DNA of 7,308 nucleotides from a bacterium (GTDB taxonomy: Bacteria > UBP14 > UBA6098 > B30-G16). The notes under the pieces were generated by a model that saw only the letters and a list, made by a program, of their open reading frames with translations, was not told the origin of the DNA and did not search any database. Location of the stretch: assembly GCA_030620455.1 (NCBI GenBank), contig JAUXEQ010000071.1, positions 1-7,308 on the forward strand, read 5' to 3'. The position numbers were made by a program, and so were the translations under genes. This document shows positions 7,235-7,308 of this stretch, piece by piece (within the stretch, counting starts at the first letter, position 1; each line of letters opens with the position of its first letter).

Positions 7235-7308
7235 CGGAATCATTTATTAATATCGACTCCTAATCATATCGTTGAGATTACTTACAACTGTTCTAAATAA
7301 GTTATAAA

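Overview
The window is ordinary AT-rich bacterial chromosome, roughly one third G+C by eye, and every gene I can support lies on the minus strand. Reading in the direction of transcription, from high to low coordinates, the order is: a DUF2207 membrane protein (7135-5378), a rhomboid-family intramembrane protease (5358-4696), the GTPase Der (4474-3155), the acyltransferase PlsY (3155-2556), a small MerR-family regulator (2552-2211), and the first 711 codons of DNA polymerase III alpha, dnaE (2134 to the window edge). There are no RNA genes, CRISPR arrays, insertion sequences, phage genes or long repeats. The sequence does not name the species. Low G+C, Shine-Dalgarno-led genes, a DnaE1-type polymerase and a der-plsY-merR cluster fit an uncultured or thermophilic Gram-negative-type bacterium, perhaps an FCB or candidate-phylum lineage such as WOR-3. 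That placement is inference.

There appear to be two transcription units. The upstream one is DUF2207-rhomboid. It has a possible promoter at 7206-7234, and the two genes are only 19 to 46 bases apart depending on the rhomboid start. Both products are membrane proteins, so a shared envelope role is plausible. The second unit starts from a near-consensus sigma-70 promoter at 4530-4558 and reads der-plsY-merR, tightly packed: der and plsY share one base (TAATG) and plsY and merR are 3 bases apart. It probably continues into dnaE after a 76-base gap that holds a 7-bp inverted repeat. This unit combines ribosome assembly (Der), the first step of phospholipid synthesis (PlsY), a regulator of unknown target, and the replicative polymerase.

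I found no convincing undescribed system. The points most worth a second look are the DUF2207-rhomboid pair, the diverged switch regions of Der, the complete metal-binding PHP site of DnaE (which suggests built-in proofreading), and the near-perfect der promoter, whose -35 box doubles as a false upstream TTG start.
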